NCBI GenBank assembly: GCA_015499985.1
Contig: JAAAUF010000063.1
Location: 3,539 to 67,538, forward strand
Direction of reading: 5' to 3'
DNA from: Haplosporangium gracile
Taxonomy: Eukaryota; Mortierellomycota; Mortierellomycetes; Mortierellales; Mortierellaceae
Length of the DNA: 64,000 nucleotides
Below, piece by piece: positions 39,101 to 50,616 of the stretch. The notes under the pieces are model-generated. The model made no database searches and was not told where the DNA came from. It saw only the letters and a program-made list of their open reading frames with translations. The translations under genes were made by a program, and so were the position numbers. How positions within the stretch are numbered: position 1 is the stretch's first letter; every line of letters starts with the position of its first letter.

Positions 39101-39562
39101 CTTCTCTTCTTCCTTTGCTTTTTACTTATTTCCTCCTTTCCTCTCCTCTCCTCTCCCCTCCCTGTTTTCTCCCCTCCAATTTGTCCATTTCTTTCACCTT
39201 TCCCTTTCTGTTTCCTCCATTGTTCGTCCTTACTTTTTTTTTCTCTTTCTCTCTTTTCTCCTTTGATTCCCCATTGATCACCTTTTCACTATCCATCATT
39301 ACCCCTACTTCTTCCTCTCTCTCTTCTCTCTCTTCTCTCTTGTATCCTCTCTTCACTCACTCACTCGCTTTAATCTCTCTCTCTCTTTCTTTCTTTGCCT
39401 TGCCTCTCTTCTCTTACTTTTCCTTGTCTCTGTCTTGCCCCTCCAAGCTATCCTTCAACTTCTGCTTTTCCCTCCCTTTTCCCCCCCTCGCTCGAGCTCT
39501 TACTTTTCTTCCCCATACCTTATCCCAAAAAACGCATATACCCGCGACTCAAAAAGCACTCG
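36148..39562. other. 3.4 kb gap, no gene seen
   Basis: 3' flank of the HMG-box gene (ACA-type triplets near 36203-36225), a GCC run near 36767-36783, a hexamer minisatellite at 37031-37120, then mixed sequence to about 38.9 kb. A strong pyrimidine tract with CT/CCCT repeats at about 39020-39500 forms the leader of the gene at 39563. Frames found here are short or biased. Confidence 0.55.
37031..37120. repeat. Hexamer minisatellite (GGCTCT/AGCTCT), 15 units
   Basis: About 90 bases of six-base units alternating between GGCTCT-like and AGCTCT-like forms. The central units are most degenerate and the last five nearly perfect. In one frame it would read as an Ala-Leu repeat, but no gene surrounds it. 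Confidence 0.85.
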
Positions 39563-40107
39563 ATGGCCTTTCCCGCAACAACTCTGACACCATCGACGAT
39601 AACAGCCATACCCATCTCTTCAGGACAAGGACCTGGAGTTGAACATGAAGAGACAGTAGCAGCAGCAGTTTCAGGAACCGGTGCAGGGCTCTTATCAGGA
39701 TCCAAGAGCCCAGGAGGTGGAGGAGGATTACAGGGACCCTTATTCGGCGGAGCACCAACAGCAGCAGCAGCAGCAGCAGGAGGACCTACGGCAGGATCAG
39801 GGCACGGGCAGCTTGCACAGTTGCTGCAGCAACAACAGCAGCAGCAACAACAGGCTCACCAACCCCACCATGGATCCACTAGCAATTCGGTGGCGTCGTT
39901 GTCGTCGACGATTGCAGCCTCGGGACTTGTCCTGTTGCCCCCTCCTCCCTTGACGTTCAAGAACTTGACCATCCACACCTCCTTGCTCTCAACAAAACAG
40001 CAACTTTTACAACAGCAGCAGCAGTTGCAACAACTCCACCATGCTCAGCTCAACACTGCCCTCAAGAAACAGCAACAACAACAACAACAACAACAGAAAC
40101 AGCTCAT

Positions 40108-40147
<40 letters not shown>

Positions 40148-43100
40148 GTTTCACAGCCCGGACTGTCGATGGAGGATTGCTCGCCCAGCGCTCTTTCCGA
40201 GGAGACCGTTGGAGAGGGTGAGCGAGATTGTTCCAAGGGCGCTGGCGGCGGAGGTGGTGGGAGCGGACATGACAGCGCAGCTGCAATATCACCCTCACAG
40301 TCGGCTTCTTTATCGACTACCCGAGTAACCTCACCCATCCCAGGGACGTTCTCAGCCTCTGGACTTGCTCTTGGTGGTAAGTACGATCTCTTCATTTTTA
40401 AACGCGACAAGCTTTTTTTTTTTCCTTTATGAGAGTGGAGTATGTGACTGTGAGTGATGTCATCGTCACCATTAGCACCTTCACTGCCATCAATCAAGGA
40501 TACGATATCGTCTATAAAGAAGAAAAAGAAGTAGTAGTGTAGGCTCCTCTTTGTCCAGGCACTATTTGCCGAATTCAGGGATGAGGATATGGGGTTGACA
40601 ATGTCGTTACTCCACATTTCTTGCTCTCGCTCACTCATTCACTCATTGTTCATCCGATACAGGCAACAAAAAAATGGGTGGGTGGGAAGATGAAAGGAGG
40701 ATGGATGGCTGTTTTGTAGGCTTACCCTTCAATTGAGTTTCTTATGAACCATTGATACATACTTTTCTTTATTTTATGTTGTCACTCTGCGCACTCTCAC
40801 TTTTTTCCCCTTTTTTTTGTTTTTGTTTTTGTTTTTGTTTTTGTTGTTATTTTGTATTGTAATCGTCCACGACACGGCCTATCATCACACGCCCCAACTC
40901 ATCCACTTTTTCCTTTTCTTACCCTTTGGACCAAAACTCTCAACAACACAATATCAACACACGGACAAAACAAAAACAAAAACAAAAAATAGGAGAGAGC
41001 AGCATTGATCATTACCCCCCTCCTGACCAGTGGAACTATACCATGACCCGCTATCACGCCTCGCTTATACCGCTATGTCAGATCGAAGAGCCCCCCACGT
41101 TCTACGAGGGCATGGACGAGCATTCATTCGTCGAGACAGACAATGACGATAATGACTCGTTGTTCTTTGACGACAGGGACAGGGACAGCAGGGACAACAA
41201 GGACGCAGACGAGGCAACTTTTTTTCCGCTCACAAAACCACATCAATCATCTAAGCATCAACAACGCCTGCAGCATCAACAACGACAAATACTGCAGCAG
41301 CAGACAATGACAACAACAGTGGCAGGTGACGCTATTAATTTTAACCACCACCAACATCATGATCATGAGCATTATTCACAAGAGTTTTTGCAGGGTCCAG
41401 AACAGGACGACAACAACAACCAGCAGGAGCTCCATGGCCAACACCAGTACAATAACTACCGCGTGCGACATCAATTTCACCGACTCAGCGATAGCAACAA
41501 CCATCCCGAAAGCGACCACCATTCTGTAATCGAGTCGCCGTCCTGCCAACGTGATCTCCTCTCGGGCAAGTACGAGTCCGAGACGAGTGCCGCTGCTGCT
41601 GCCTCTGTAACAAAACACCAGCGGAGGCGGGAGAGAACACTTGGAAGCAGTGGCGAGCAGATTTTTTTTTATGACGGACCCAACCTCATGCACGCCAAGC
41701 TTTACTCTGATCGACTCAAGGGCGATACTATGAGTGAAGGGATGGCCGGGACCAGTATGTGTGCTTCTCCAGGAACTGCTACTGCGACTATTCATTCGCA
41801 GGAGCCTCCTAACAGCAATAAGAGCAAGGCCAACAACAGCAACGTTCATGCCACCACTACTGCCCTGCCTGTGGCAGCCACGACGACTGTTGTCAGCAGC
41901 AGCAAAGTGAGCACCAACGGTCAAGCCAAGGAGCTGCAGCAGTTTGATAATAAGCAGTCTGCTCTCAGCCAATCAGCTGTTCAGCCTCAGCACATCGCTA
42001 ACACTATCGATAACAACAACGAAGACAAGTCTCGTCCACGTTCGAGATCACGCTCACGGTCCAGGACAAGGTCAAGATCTGGGTCGAGATCAAGATCTGT
42101 AACACGGAACAGCCATACTTCCTCTCGGTCGCGTTCAAGGTCCAGGTCCACTGCTTCCGGCGCATGGTCTCGCACCATGTCAGAGTCTTTGATTCGCAAG
42201 GAACAAAACCTTCTTCACCAGCAGCCCTCATCCCTCCCCTCAGTCAAGACTCGCCCAGGTATCCTGACCAGGGGGTTCTCCGCAGATTCAAAGTCGCGAC
42301 AGGATTATGAGCAGAGAGGGAGCCAGACAGGGAATAGTAGCGCGACAGGAAGCGCGAACCGTAAGGCGACTGCTAAGGAGCGCTTTGTGGCTCTGGTCAC
42401 TCGGAGCAACGGAGCGTCGACCCCTGTTCAGAACTCCAAAGATGCTCATGGCGGCAGCGGCACTGATGGCAGCTCACCGTTGAAGGGAGGAGGAGGAGGG
42501 CGTCGGGGCAGCGCAGACGACCGATCTCCGATTCTGGCGCAGACACATCACCGACGACAAGGGTCGCCTTCGCTGAGTCGAACAGGACGTATAGAGTACT
42601 CTACACCAACGGCCAGTTCCACTTCGCCACCCCCAGCGGACGCCAACCTGGGCTTTCCCTACAACAACAGCTCGCTTTTGATGTCTTCTGACTTTGCGCG
42701 GACCGCTCCAAACAACAAATCCAACACTTTACGATCCTCGCGAGGAAATGGTAAACCGAGACCATTTTCGGTAGCAACTATGGAGAAACTAATTTCTTCA
42801 AACAATCAAACTGTATCTGGTGGCGGTGGTAGTCTTAAGCAAGAGTCGTCGCAACAGGAGAAGCAAAACGGCGTTGCATCAGTGAATGACCGCTTGGAAA
42901 CTCCAGCAAACGATCGTCACCATGCCCATCACCACCACAGCCACAGCAACAGCGGTATCGGTCTTCAACACCACCATCAACATCGACAGAGTTCAGTCCC
43001 CATCACATCTCACAGCAAAGGTCAGGAGCATGGCTCGTTGCGCTCCCGGATAATTGGCTCTGGATCCCACCCGCTGTTAACATCTTTTGGAACCCCAGTG

Positions 43101-44417
43101 GAAGCGAGCATGGTCTCTCCTGTTGGAGGAGTAGGTAGTGGAGATGGTAGAAGGCGCTCTGTGGCGGGGAAGGGCAAAGAGGTGGAGCGGTTCCATGATC
43201 GAGAGCAAGGATTCAAGCTGGTGAAGACAACCTACTCGGAGTCGATCACTGACGACTTGAGCAACTCGGACGGAGCAGGAGCAGGAGGAGTGCCACCACC
43301 ATTACACCTTCATGAGCATCATATCCACTACCACTACTATTGCCAGCATTGTCCACCGCTGAGTCAATCGAATCTGGATGAGATTGACGAGATGAAGGAT
43401 TGCTATGGCGATCGGTTGCCGACTCAGGTACTCCGGCACTCAGAGGGGACGATTGCAAACGCAGCAGCAGCAGCACGACCTATCCGACACAATGGTGGTG
43501 GCGCTGGAGGCGGTGCAGAGTTCTGTACGAGTCCAATTGATTTCGGACGACATGGGTTTGCACCGATTGGGTCGCCTTTGGAGGATCCGATGATGACGAA
43601 CGCTACTGCTGCTACCATCAAGAAGAACAAGAAGAAGAGCATTCTTGGAACGATGACGATGACTTCTTCGATGCGACGACGGTTCTTTGCTGAGCAGAAT
43701 CAGGAACAAAAGCAACAGCAGCAACAACAACAGCAATCGCAATCGCCTATGGGTCTGCAGGCAGGCAGCAGTAACGGCTACAACTTCTACGACAGAGGTC
43801 AACAACAAGCTCATGGCACACAACGCCATCAAGTCTCGCCAATATTGACCATGGGATTCGAAAAGTCTGATGGACGCGGCGGCTATGGATCCTCGTTCGC
43901 GACCATGCGCGGGAAACTCAATCAGCGACGACGGGTTTCCCTTGCGGGTTTGACGGATCAGTTTTTTGACGCCGATGATGACGATGACGAGCAGCAGCGT
44001 CGTCGTCGGCAGCAGCACTTGGAGTTCTATCATGAATACGAGGACGAGTTTGGCACCTCTTTTTCGAATGGACGACAACAGCAACAACTTCAGTCTTCTC
44101 CTTCGCCGGACGGGACCAATCCTCAACAGCAACGGGCAAAGTTCTTATCGAGGCTGAAGCAGTTCTTGTTGCGACCTAGTCCCTTTGCCAAGCACTATTC
44201 CTCAACGCCGCCACCGCCTGCCAGTGCTCCCGCTACCAATAGTGGCAATCTTAATGGGACTTCTTCGGGACTTCCTTATTCTTCTTCGTCGTCGTCGTCC
44301 GCTTTCATGACCGGCGTCGGCAACGGTAGCGCCAGCAACGGTATGCAGGATGTTGGAGCTGTTGCCGCCGTCCCCGGTTCTCACGCCTTCACATCCCAAC
44401 GTCCCAGCGACACCTAA
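39563..44417 (+). CDS. Large disordered Gln/His/RS-rich protein, unknown function
   Basis: Two exons, 39563-40376 and 40993-44417, phase 1, 1412 aa; the 616-nt intron begins GTAAGT and ends AAATAG. Exon 1 has Ala, Gly and Gln runs, with the longest Gln tract near residue 190. Exon 2 starts with GESSIDHYPPPDQW and then holds Asn/Gln/His-rich stretches. An Arg-Ser dipeptide block (about 42034-42155) resembles SR splicing factors. There are His clusters (42917-42990 and 43308-43345), another Gln run near 43712, and a C-terminal basic amphipathic segment (FLSRLKQFLLRPSPF). No folded domain is recognised. Short balanced pieces such as KERFVALVTRS and TRGFSADSKSR could be conserved motifs. The RS block and His runs would suit nuclear speckles, but this is inference. 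Confidence 0.75.
40065..40145. repeat. CAA/CAG repeats coding for poly-Gln
   Basis: Two neighbouring runs, first mainly CAA then mainly CAG, interrupted by Lys-Gln-Leu-Met. They encode the longest Gln stretch of the 1412-aa protein. The antisense frames give poly-Cys/Ala and are not genes. Confidence 0.9.
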
Positions 44418-44827
44418 TGACCCCCTCCACATACACCCACCTACACACACACTGCCCCACACATCATTTTGCTATATTTTTTTTCTTTTTTCGCGTTGCT
44501 TAATACTCTGTTACAACATTTAACCATTGTAGTTTAGATCATTCATGACCCCATTCCTCACTTTTTTATACCCCTTTTCAGTTCTCTTTCAAACCATCAT
44601 CGCATTCACATCCTTGCTCCCTCCTGCCTCATCGCGTCTCCTAGATAGCTATCCAAAAATACATCATTTTCCTCATTGCCCCCTTCAAAAACAAAAAACC
44701 TTTTTTCTATACAATCTGTGCGTTTATTCAACGAACCAAAAAAAAAAAAAAAAGATAAAAATTGATTCGTTGAAAATAATATATCGAGCCTTGGTACGAG
44801 GAAACTACCATGGTACAAGCTCAAAAC
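44418..44827. other. Convergent 3' flanks with an A15 run
   Basis: Spacer between the large disordered protein gene (+) and AdoMet decarboxylase (-), A/T-rich, with a run of 15 A near 44739-44753. No coding region is seen. Confidence 0.6.
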
Positions 44828-46459
44828 TCAAACGGCAAGGTAATGACCATAGATAAGATCATACCCCTCCAACCCATACAAGATCCGGTCAGTACGACGG
44901 AATCCGGGCAGGGACCGCAAGCTGTGCAACATCTTGAATTGACGGCGCTCGATCTGCTTCTCGGTAGCACTGTCAGGCTTCTGCGAGGCGAAGATGGTGA
45001 CGGTCAGGTTTCCGGGCTGGAAGATGTCGACTACGCGATGAATTAATTCTTGGACTGTTTCGGGGGCGGTGACAGTGCCCTTGGTGGCGCGGCGGGTCTT
45101 GGAGGAGGAGAGGCGGACGGGGATGTTGGTCTCGAAGGATGCATAGGAGCAGACCGGCTCGGGGGTCACATGGATAGTAAAGTACTTCCCAGCATTAGTG
45201 GCATCGGACTGCTTGAGGAGGGCGTTGGCAGAGTATCCACAGGGTGTGAACAAGAAGGAGTCGATTTCGGCCTCCGGGAACAAAGAGGCCAGTTCTGTCT
45301 CCTTGTCAACCACTTGACCACCCTCGGAGCCTGAGGGCTGGTTCTTGTCGGCGTGGTGGTAGAACTTGCGCATGGCCTTGGGGTTCAAGTCTGTCATCAG
45401 GATCTCGATCGTTTGATCGTAGTCCTCGTCTTCTTCCTCCTGGGTGGTGGGAGTGGTGGCGGTATACTCGGACACGGACTCGTCAGTAGTGGATGCGGAT
45501 GAGGATCGCGAAGACGAGGCGCGGGAGAGTGGGCGAGTCGGTGGGAGACCAAAGAGTCCTCCCTGAGTCGTATCGTCCTCCTCCTGGAAATTCTCCATCG
45601 CCGTCCCATCGGCCTTCGCCTCCTTGTTATTGCAGGGGTAGCCATGGAAGGGAGCGGTGACATAAAGACACCAATGGTCTCCATTAACCTTTCCAATAGT
45701 GTAAGCAGATCCGTTTTGGAAATGGCGATCTAAAAACTCGACCTCATCCTTCCACTCTCGGTGGACGTGGACCTGCTTCTCGGGGAAGAGAAACTTCTTG
45801 CGTGAGTAGAAGACCCTGTAGGGTTGCTGCTGTTGATCCTTCTCGTTGTCGGACGAGGAGGGGATATGGAGAAGCCCACACCAGTCCTGAGCAAGTTCCA
45901 GAATCTTGGGAAGCGCCATGAGCAAGGTAGTCGTCCCACAAGTCTTGAGGATCAACTTGTGGGGGAAGACAAAGAACGATGACTCGCTGAGAACATAGGC
46001 GTCGACGGTCGGGTGATGGATCGAGTGGAGCACCTTGCACTGCACAATGTCCAGCATCTCCTCCCACACCGCCTTTGGGATAATCCTGAGTCCATACCTC
46101 TCCTCCTCTCCATCCATGTCCATGTCCATGTCGGAGGCGTTGTTGAGGGGGGCACGGATATGTTGAACATCCTGCATCAGTGGAGAGAAATGAATCTCGA
46201 GAAGCTTCTCGGGTCCCTCGAAGGAGCCCGATTCCATGGGTTGGTCGTCCGAGCTGTTGAGAAAGGAGTCCGAGGACCAGGGGATGTGCACTGCGGCGGA
46301 GGAAGGGGTAATGTCGTCGTTGTCACTCATTTCGCCTCCGTCCTCATTGTTGTGGTGGGCAGTGAGGGTGGAGGCGGCAAGGGCGGCCTTGAGATCGCGG
46401 ATGTTGGCAGCAGCAGCGGCAGCAGCCAAGGGAATAGGGGTGGTTACAGGAACGACCAT
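44828..46459 (-). CDS. SPE2: S-adenosylmethionine decarboxylase
   Basis: Makes decarboxylated AdoMet, the aminopropyl donor for spermidine and spermine. A single uninterrupted exon of 543 aa. The self-cleaving site is clear: VLSESSFFVF, with chain cleavage expected between Glu159 and Ser160 so that Ser160 becomes the pyruvoyl group; KTCGTT gives the catalytic Cys174. Also present are FEGPEKLLEIHF near residue 80 (processing and active-site glutamates), MTDLNPKAMRKFY, and FTPCGYSANAL followed by FTIHVTPEP. It is longer than the human enzyme (334 aa) because of about 75 extra N-terminal residues and a Glu/Ser/Thr-rich insert around residues 300-350, common in fungi. All key residues are intact. 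Confidence 0.96.
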   Translation of the reverse strand: MVVPVTTPIPLAAAAAAANIRDLKAALAASTLTAHHNNEDGGEMSDNDDITPSSAAVHIPWSSDSFLNSSDDQPMESGSFEGPEKLLEIHFSPLMQDVQHIRAPLNNASDMDMDMDGEEERYGLRIIPKAVWEEMLDIVQCKVLHSIHHPTVDAYVLSESSFFVFPHKLILKTCGTTTLLMALPKILELAQDWCGLLHIPSSSDNEKDQQQQPYRVFYSRKKFLFPEKQVHVHREWKDEVEFLDRHFQNGSAYTIGKVNGDHWCLYVTAPFHGYPCNNKEAKADGTAMENFQEEDDTTQGGLFGLPPTRPLSRASSSRSSSASTTDESVSEYTATTPTTQEEEDEDYDQTIEILMTDLNPKAMRKFYHHADKNQPSGSEGGQVVDKETELASLFPEAEIDSFLFTPCGYSANALLKQSDATNAGKYFTIHVTPEPVCSYASFETNIPVRLSSSKTRRATKGTVTAPETVQELIHRVVDIFQPGNLTVTIFASQKPDSATEKQIERRQFKMLHSLRSLPGFRRTDRILYGLEGYDLIYGHYLAV

Positions 46460-47860
46460 CGAGGTAGTTGAAGAAGTTGTTGTTGACTGGTTGGACCGAA
46501 GAGTGTCGGTTAAAAAGATAAGTGTAAAAAAGACGTCGGGGTGTGTTGACAGGCGGTCTTATGGAGGCTTCTGGTGGTGGGTGTACAGAAGCACGACAAC
46601 GACGGACGAGTTCTTGGTTTCTGACGGAATGGTGGGCGACTCTTTTCAAAGTATGCCTAGGGGTTGTTGTAAAGTCTGGTAATGGTCGTGGTGGCAAAAA
46701 AAAAAGGGGTAGGGGTAGGGGTAAAGGTTAGATCCGAGTTGAATGTGAGTAAAGGAGGGAAGGGGGGTATGTGAGGCCGTTTGTTGTTGGTGTTGGTCCT
46801 TGATGATTGTGGATCAAAGGAGAATAATTGGCAGATCGAAAATCAGGGGGTTGAGAAAAAAGTGTGGGTAGAGAGAAACGCCGATGTTACCTGTCTGTTA
46901 AACGACTTTAGAAGCAAGCCAAGGGAGATTTTGGTGCAATGTGTAGGGATGTAAGGGGTGGAGAATGATGGGTGGTTATTATGTTATGGAAGGATGAAGG
47001 AAAAAAGAAAGAAAAAAAAGGGCCGAGTTGCAATCTCAAAGTCCTTCTTTTTATAGTCCCAGGTCCGAAAAGCTGACTCGGTGGAAGGATACAAAAAAAA
47101 GAAGGTCGAGTGAGAGTCGAGCGAGTGCATGTGTCTGAATCAAAGATAAGCCAAACAACAACAACCCCTGTTCCGGGCACTAGCAAGTACAGAATGAGGT
47201 CAGAGAACAACACAAATCACAGCGGTGTTTGAGTCGTAGGCCTTCAGAGGCTTACTTCACACTAAAAGGGGTCTGAGGTCTACATTTTCGGACTCAGCCC
47301 CTGTCAACAAAAAAAAAAAAACAAAGCAAAAAAGGAAAAGAGACAGGAAAAAAAAAATTAACGTTTTTGGCATGGGGTCCGGATTGATCAAGTTCCGCTC
47401 AACACACATCTGGGCCCTCCCTTGTTTGCCATGAAGAGTTCAGGTCCCCTATTCAATTCAATTGATGACTACAGGTCTTTGTGTGGGGGAAATATCCGAA
47501 AGAAGGACGTGGAAGAAACATCAGGAATAAACTCGCAGCCATGTGTGAATTCATGCTCACTGGTTTTCCTGAGAATGAGAGTAATAGTCCTGGGAAAAAA
47601 GAAAGTAAGCACAATGATTGTTTTATGGTACATTTCCTAATGGACTTTTTTAAAGTGTTCTATCGAAGTAAACTTGTCGACTTTTGATCTAAATGGTATT
47701 ATAACATAGCCGAAACATGTCTCCTTTCTTCAATGGACAACAACTTCTCCATCAATAACAAATAAAGAAGTCAGCACGGAAGAAGTAATTCTTGGCAATG
47801 CTAGATGGCCACTTATTGAACTAGAGGGGTTGGGAATTACATACCATGAGGATCGTGTCT
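46460..47860. other. AdoMet decarboxylase leader and promoter, citrate carrier 3' flank
   Basis: On the minus strand no ATG occurs from the start codon up to about 47127, so no upstream open frame can precede the decarboxylase over some 670 bases. Sense-strand pyrimidine-rich blocks lie at about 46990-47020. A short G4TA repeat is at 46706-46722. No gene is seen. Confidence 0.6.
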
Positions 47861-49674
47861 TCATGTGCGGATAGGACTAGAGTCGTCGTCGATTTGACGG
47901 AAAACGGTCATTGTGCTCTCATAGATACTGAACACGATTCCACCAGACATCTACATGAATGAGAAGAGGTATTGGTGCCAAGAGGGAATATGGATAGGAG
48001 ACGCAGGAATGCGATTAGATGAGATGAGCACAGCGGAAAAAACCTCGCTACCGATGAAATCAAAGCAGTTGCATATATATTTTCAAAGAGACAACTTACC
48101 GAAAGTCGTGCAAGTCTAGGAGTGGCTCCACTCCAAAAACTCAACACACCCTCGTTCTTGAACACCTTCCAGCTGCAGTCAAAGACTCCACTGTAGAGCT
48201 GACGAGCATTAAGCCCCTGCATCTTGGTCTTGACCACATCCAGAGGCATGGTTGTGTAGACTGTAATAATTCCTGCAATGGCTCCAATTCCAAACGTGTA
48301 AGTGGCAGGCATCTTGGATCCGGGGGTCAACCTTGACTTGACAAAGTCATTCAACGTAGAGTAGACTCCGAAGCGAACTGCACTGTTGGCTCCCTGACGG
48401 GCCATTACTGGGATTACACCACGATAGATTCCTCCAAGACCTTCTGCCTTGACAATCGACTGCACGCCTATTGTACCATCGGAGAGAGCGAAATATGTTA
48501 GTTTCTTTTGCCTTTTGTTTTTTTTTCCGAGGGTAATAAGATCCTTGCGATGCATACCATGAACGAGGCCCCTGTATTGTGGTTTCGCCGAGTTGCCGTC
48601 ATGGATGAGTTTAGTCCTACATAAAGTTCAAACAAAATAGATTATCGTTCGTTTCTGCGTGAGTACAACAATGTGTGAAAAATTAAAAATGAGATCAATT
48701 TCCTTCCTGGTCCGATTTAGTCTCTCATCGTCATCAACTTACTTGATGGTTTCTGAGGGTGTAACAACCAACACCGCCTCCGTCATTCCTGCTCCCAATC
48801 CAGCTATTTGCAAGAATAAAAGGAAAACAAAAGCATGTAAGTGAAACCTTTTCAGTTGCTCGTCCATCACTCGAAAGTAAGCAAAAAGAGATAGAGTCGA
48901 AATCTTACCGAGGACAGATCGTGCGCCGGTGGTTTTGCCCTCAGAGTCCTTGAGCAGGTCCTTGAACTGGTCGAATGCAAAGAAGCGAACACCTGCCTTG
49001 GCGGTGTTCCCGATGACCATTGCGGACAGACCCCTGTAGACGGCTGAGACTCCCTGTGTCCTGACTGTGCTGACAAGGATGTCGATGGGTCCCTTGGGTG
49101 CCTATTTTCCAGGGGTATATATTTTTTTGCAGTTCAGTCATACAATTACAATACCCAAAATTGAAAGGGAACAAAAAAGAGAGTTATCAAAGAACAGTCA
49201 TCTTTTTCGTTCTTATGCCACTTAAATCTTATCAAATCATTTTCGATATGCCCCTGTCATATCAGATCGACCCATCAGTCTGCAGGGGGAAACAGCAAAC
49301 GAACAAAGATGAACGAACGAACGAACAGTGCAATGAAAAAAAAAGAGACAGGATGAAGACAGAGCAAACATCCTCAGGCGCATCCTGAATAAAGCGAAAC
49401 CACTTACAGGAATACCTTTACGAGTAGCACCCTTGGTGCCATTCTGCAATTGAAGCTGCGTCTTGACAAACTCTGTTGGGTATGTGATCGTAGCCTCAAT
49501 AGCGCCTGCAATTGAGCCAGCGGTTAAGGTGTACAGTGCTGGATCTTTCCTCTAGATGGTGTGTTTCAGAGTAGGCGAGAAAAGAGGTTTAGTACGGTTG
49601 CATGTCAGGGCACTGTTGAGCTAGCGAACAGTGCACATTTTGTTGTGAATGCAAATGTACCTTGACTCCTGCCA
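47861..49674 (-). CDS. CTP1: Mitochondrial tricarboxylate (citrate) carrier
   Basis: Inner-membrane carrier exporting citrate in exchange for malate, supplying cytosolic acetyl-CoA for lipid synthesis. Seven exons: 49674-49660, 49551-49408, 49101-48909, 48803-48743, 48616-48558, 48467-48100, 47950-47861, giving 309 aa, the usual size. The three carrier repeats each show the Px(D/E)xx(K/R) signature: YPTEFVKTQ, TPSETIKTK and MPLDVVKTKMQ. The last two are each crossed or approached by introns. Substrate-type residues follow the SLC25A1/Ctp1 pattern rather than the ADP/ATP or phosphate carriers. The first exon is only 15 nt (Met-Ala-Gly-Val-Lys), so a simple open-frame search misses the start. 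A heptamer repeat lies in its leader. Confidence 0.95.
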
Positions 49675-49737
49675 TAATGAAGAATGTGAATGAATGCGTG
49701 GAGGGTGAACGAGGTTGGGAGTAGAAAGGTGAAAGAG

Positions 49738-49807
49738 TAGAGAGCAGAGAGTAGAGAGTAGAGAGTGGAGAGTGGAGAGTAGAGAGTAGAGAGTGGAGAG
49801 TAGAGAG
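49738..49807. repeat. Heptamer tandem repeat (TAGAGAG/TGGAGAG), 10 units
   Basis: Ten seven-base units with only the second (or first) base varying. In the sense of the citrate carrier gene they read as CTCTCTA/CTCTCCA, 64-133 bases upstream of its ATG, so probably in the leader or core promoter. Confidence 0.95.
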
Positions 49808-50366
49808 TAGATGGTATATTAGAGGAGAAGGCAATGAAGAGATAATAAAGGAAGAAGAAATGGATTAAGAGATGTAAGAGAAAAAAGAAGCGCACGCGAG
49901 AACGGTTGAGTCAAAAAGATTAACGGAAATTTGCTTTCTGATGGCTTGAGAGGAAGTCAGTCACATTTTTTTCAGCGATGATCGCACAGACACCGGTTAA
50001 TTTTGCGCCGTGTCGTCCTTTGGGCAAAATCACACTGTCCGCCTCATGTTGGCGCACACACATCTCACATCCCCACACACATGCACACGCATCGGGCACA
50101 GGTACACATTTTACACATATATAACCGTTGTTTTGCCTTCCCCTGCCTGGCCCCTTCATCCATACTTCTTGTTTTTTTAATGATAGCATACGCACTCCTC
50201 CTACCCACCTCGATCCCCGCAAGGCTCTCTCACTCTCCTAATCATAGCTAAACAATGGCTATTACTCAGCTAGTTCGATCCTCTTCCATCTCTTCTTCAG
50301 GGACTTCGCCAAGAGGCTGAAACTTGCCTACTTGCTCTGGCGGAGTAAAACGTGACTGCATTTTGA

Positions 50367-50385
50367 GTTCTAGAGCCTTCTGAGG
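50367..50385 (+). promoter_or_regulatory. Possible heat shock element
   Basis: Four alternating five-base units, gTTCt aGAgc cTTCt gAgg, fit the nTTCnnGAAn pattern with two imperfect GAA units. It lies about 230 bases upstream of the DnaJ start, a gene family that is usually heat-induced. Confidence 0.35.
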
Positions 50386-50616
50386 TCAGTGGGCACAAAA
50401 ATGGCAAAGGGCAAAGGACAAAAAAAGTCTTTTCTTTTCTTTTTTCTCTTCAACTCATTCATACTTTACTCCCTTTTTGTCATTCCTCCACTTATCACCA
50501 ACAGCCCTTTCTCTCCACTCTCTCCTTCTTTGCTTCCTTTTGGTCCCTTTCTTTCTGTTGTTCTCTTCTTCTTCTTCTTCTTCTTCTTCTCATAACAATA
50601 CCTAATAACATACATC

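Larger units (their letters stand above)
49675..50616. other. Divergent promoter region, citrate carrier / DnaJ
   Basis: Holds the heptamer repeat, a CA-rich patch near 50050-50100, a heat-shock-element-like array at 50367-50385, and a C/T-rich tract with CTT repeats (50563-50590) directly before the DnaJ ATG. No coding region is seen. Confidence 0.6.

Noticed and set aside
40045..40638. Minus-strand frame with long poly-Cys
   Set aside because: It is the antisense shadow of the CAA/CAG tract in the large disordered protein.
43440..44132. Minus-strand frame of 230 codons rich in Leu and Arg
   Set aside because: Shadow of the sense frame of the 1412-aa protein; composition mirrors its Gln/Asp codons.
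46706..46722. Telomere-like G4TA repeats
   Set aside because: Fewer than four units, unit differs from the TTAGGG usual in fungi, and genes continue on both sides.
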